Notes under the pieces: generated by a model
Database searches by the model: none
The model's input: the letters and a program-made list of their open reading frames with translations, nothing else
Told to the model about the DNA's origin: nothing
DNA from: Chromera velia
Lineage: Eukaryota > Sar > Chromeraceae
Length of the DNA: 21,176 nt
Reading direction: 5' to 3'
NCBI GenBank assembly: GCA_018398765.1
Contig: JAHBMJ010002209.1
Coordinates: forward strand, 1-21,176
Program-made: the position numbers and the translations under genes
In this document: positions 19,562 through 21,176 of the stretch, in pieces
How the letters are laid out: the number at the start of each line of letters is the position of its first letter
How positions within the stretch are numbered: the stretch's first letter is position 1

Positions 19562-21176
19562 TCTTGGGTATGTATATTTTTTCTTCTTTTCGTTGACTGA
19601 TTGGCCCTTTTGATAGAATGTTGGACAGACAATACGGATAGGCTGTATGTGTTTCTTTACTGGTGAATGAATGAATGAATGAATGAATGAATGAATGCAT
19701 GAATGAATGAATGAATGCATGCATGAATGAATGAATGAATGGGTGAATGAATGAATGAATGAATGAATGAATGAATGAATGAATGAATGGGTGAATGAAT
19801 GAATGCATGAATGAATGAATCAATGAAAAGAGAAGCACATGATTGAATGCCCGCTCGGAAGTCCATTTCGTCAATTGTTTTTATCCTTTCTTTCGTCCCT
19901 GCCTGCCTGTCTGTCTCTCTGTCTGTCCCGGTGTGTGCAGAGATACCCCCAGATAGACTGGACGAAGCCGAACCTTCCCTTCCCTTTCAATCACCTGGAG
20001 GAAGTCGTTAAGTGCCGGTCTGTCTGTCTGTGAAACGTTTTTTTTTTTTCGTTTCCCCTCTGCCTCTGTTTCTTTCTTTGTTTTTCATTGCCACCCCAAA
20101 GGTTTATTTGACAGACCTGATCGATCACTCGTAGGCAAAAGCTCTGTCTGTGTCTGTGTCTCTTTTCGCTCACGACGATGCATCTTGAAGAACGAATGTC
20201 TCTGGCCCTGTTGACAATCAGTATCAAAAACAACGTGTCTGTCTGTCTGAACCCAGAACTAACCAGCCAAATATTATCTGACCCCTAAAACAAACAGACA
20301 CCCCATATGCCACTCACCCATCCATCCATGCAGACCTGGAGAGAGAGACGCTGCAATATCTCCAGTGAAGACTCGGGACACTTGTATTGCCAGAAGGTGA
20401 GCGGCTGCAGCAGTTGTAGCTTTGATTTCTCTACTGAGGGAAGAGGAGTGATGGAAGATTCCCTCCCGCGTGCACCTTGCGAGATCGTTTCCGTTAGAGA
20501 CAAAAAGAAGTGTGTCAAAAAGAATTCAGGAAGTCTGTCTGATGGGGCGTGTCGATAATTCGGCCTGAGTGTCTTGCTTGCTGCCTGTCTCTTGGACCGT
20601 GCAAGGTGTTTTCCAGTGCCGTCAGAAAGCCAACCTGTTCCCTTCCTCTGCATGAGTGCTCTTGTGTACTTGTCCATCTGTGTACGTATGTGTGTTTTTT
20701 CCTTTGTTTTGCGAAGGAACGACGTGGAGGTCTTGTCCTCAGTCCTCCGGGTCTGGAGGGCTGGGGTGCAGAGGGCTTTCCATGAGGGTCTGCCTCGGCA
20801 GGACAACCCGGTGTGCCTCCCGCCCTTCGAGGAGGCTGTGGGGAGGGTGGAGAGGGAGGCGGAGGAAAAGTACAGGAAGGCAGGAGTGGAACCGCAAGAG
20901 AGAGAAGGACAGACGAAGAAGAAAAACGTAGGGTTTGTTGATACTGTCTTGGGAGTGACGGGGAAGGGATCGAGTCAGGGTACCACTCTGGGTGCACAAC
21001 CGTTTTGCGGTATTCCTTTGGAGAACCCGACTGTGGAGTGGTTGAACAGCGTGCGGTCGAATCCCTCTGCCGAGTTTGAATCCAAAAGGAGAAGGTGGGG
21101 GAGAGAGGCGAGCATCTCTCTGGGGTACTGGCAGGAATTGCAGGCAGTCAATGACGGCATCATGAGGGTCGGTCCG
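16519..21176 (+). CDS. FHA-domain protein, partial, at least eight exons
   Basis: The first ATG after an in-frame TGA (16501) is at 16519. Proposed exons: 16519-17091, 17408-17518, 17960-18167, 18605-18668, 18951-19503, 19941-20017, 20334-20396, 20717 to beyond the window end. Phases match throughout and frames stay open. Exons 1-2 encode a forkhead-associated domain: LGRT, then ASVSRSHAILSWNG, YGLFVMDLSSENSTTVNDER and, across the intron, LKVGDRIRLAFAPVEF. FHA domains bind phosphothreonine peptides; the SRSHA block and the SSENSTTVN loop fit binding residues. The rest is rich in Gly, Pro and Glu, with a helical stretch EEAIADARMLER spanning the exon 4/5 join and a charged C-terminal part including EREAEEKYRKAG. 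Exons 6-7 are least sure: exon 7 could end at 20364 instead, and the donor of exon 6 has several alternatives. Insertions C and D sit at the exon 3 donor and exon 4 acceptor. Partner and pathway are unknown. Confidence 0.7.
17606..17748. repeat. (CTTT)n/(CTGT)n microsatellite in FHA gene intron 2
   Basis: About 140 bp of CTTT units with one short CTGT block near 17686-17700. It lies in the intron between exons ending 17518 and starting 17960 and is pyrimidine-rich on the sense strand. Reading frames through it are Phe-Leu-Ser artefacts. Confidence 0.95.
18147..18324. mobile_element. Palindromic insertion C with 31/35-bp direct repeats at FHA exon 3 donor
   Basis: Direct repeats 18147-18181 and 18294-18324 differ by one C/T and an extra TGGG in the first. 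The insert, 18182-18293 (112 bp), has two outward halves: CATACAGAATT in the left half and its diverged reverse complement GAATTCAGTATG in the right, each next to a CATTTATT- or CATAAATT-like terminus. The repeat covers the last 21 nt of exon 3 and the donor CTGG|GTGGG. Using the first donor leaves the element and second copy in the intron. Both donors are in the same frame (147 bp apart) and the stretch between them has no stop. Confidence 0.8.
18489..18641. mobile_element. Palindromic insertion D with 43-bp direct repeats at FHA exon 4 acceptor
   Basis: Direct repeats 18489-18531 and 18599-18641 match at 41 of 43 positions. The 67-bp insert (18532-18598) starts with CATTCATTTCCATACAG-like sequence, contains CATACAGAATTCTTTTT and ends in an imperfect inverted copy (CATACATATGAAAT). 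The repeat begins with the acceptor GTGCAG and covers the start of exon 4, so the acceptor is duplicated. Using the first copy runs into a TAA inside the element; the second copy (exon from 18605) gives the phase-consistent reading. Confidence 0.8.
19505..19560. repeat. (TCTG)n microsatellite at the FHA exon 5 donor
   Basis: TCTG units begin immediately after the proposed donor of exon 5 (exon end 19503) and form the first part of the intron. Confidence 0.9.
19664..19822. repeat. (GAAT)n microsatellite in FHA gene intron 5
   Basis: About 160 bp of GAAT units with scattered GCAT and GGGT variants, including one TGCATGCA at 19716-19723. It lies in the intron between exons ending 19503 and starting 19941. 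The reverse-strand frame is a Phe-Ile-His-Ser artefact. Confidence 0.95.

Noticed and set aside
19371-19874. Minus-strand frame of Phe-Ile-His-Ser repeats
   Set aside because: Direct translation of the (GAAT)n microsatellite.
20515-20545. AAAAAGAATTC as another copy of the insertion core
   Set aside because: No flanking long direct repeat and no inverted ends; the match is too short to separate from chance.

Overview
The window looks like nuclear DNA of an intron-rich, free-living eukaryote. GT-AG introns of about 70-680 bp carry tetranucleotide microsatellites, G homopolymers are common, and there is a cilium gene, an FHA-domain gene and a decayed non-LTR retrotransposon. The style resembles a chromerid alveolate such as Chromera velia; this is inference from sequence character, not a database match.

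Layout. 1-2186: mostly no recognisable gene; one intron-like segment at 460-525. 2187-3473 (+): 5'-truncated non-LTR retrotransposon relic (post-RT region only) with one in-frame stop and an A-tract just downstream. 4267-7456 (+): probable multi-exon leucine-rich-repeat-like gene with a frame break at a G run. About 7646-8248 (+): very acidic protein with six 13-residue repeats. 8249-10738: non-coding, AT-rich, with a GC-rich island of nested hairpins near 9.2 kb. 10739-15721 (-): complete ten-exon RSPH3 (radial spoke protein 3), rebuilt exon by exon with matching phases, 405 residues. 15722-16518: divergent intergenic region. 16519-21176 (+): FHA-domain gene, at least eight exons, running off the window.

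Most interesting observation: a family of short (40-112 bp) palindromic insertions. Four share the core CATACAGAATTCTTTTT or a close variant, and a fifth candidate is decayed. Each is flanked by unusually long direct repeats of about 31-52 bp. Four of the five direct repeats straddle an exon/intron junction, so the insertion duplicated a splice site and left the element inside the intron. The fifth lies at the edges of, or inside, a possible tiny intron. At the three donor-site cases, one repeat copy is followed by or contains an extra 4-nt tandem copy of the donor motif. I do not recognise this as a described element; it may be a mobile element that tolerates or targets splice junctions. In the FHA gene, choosing the second duplicated donor would add 49 in-frame residues, largely hydrophobic.

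Exon structures come from reading phase, splice signals and, for RSPH3, family similarity. No RNA evidence was available.
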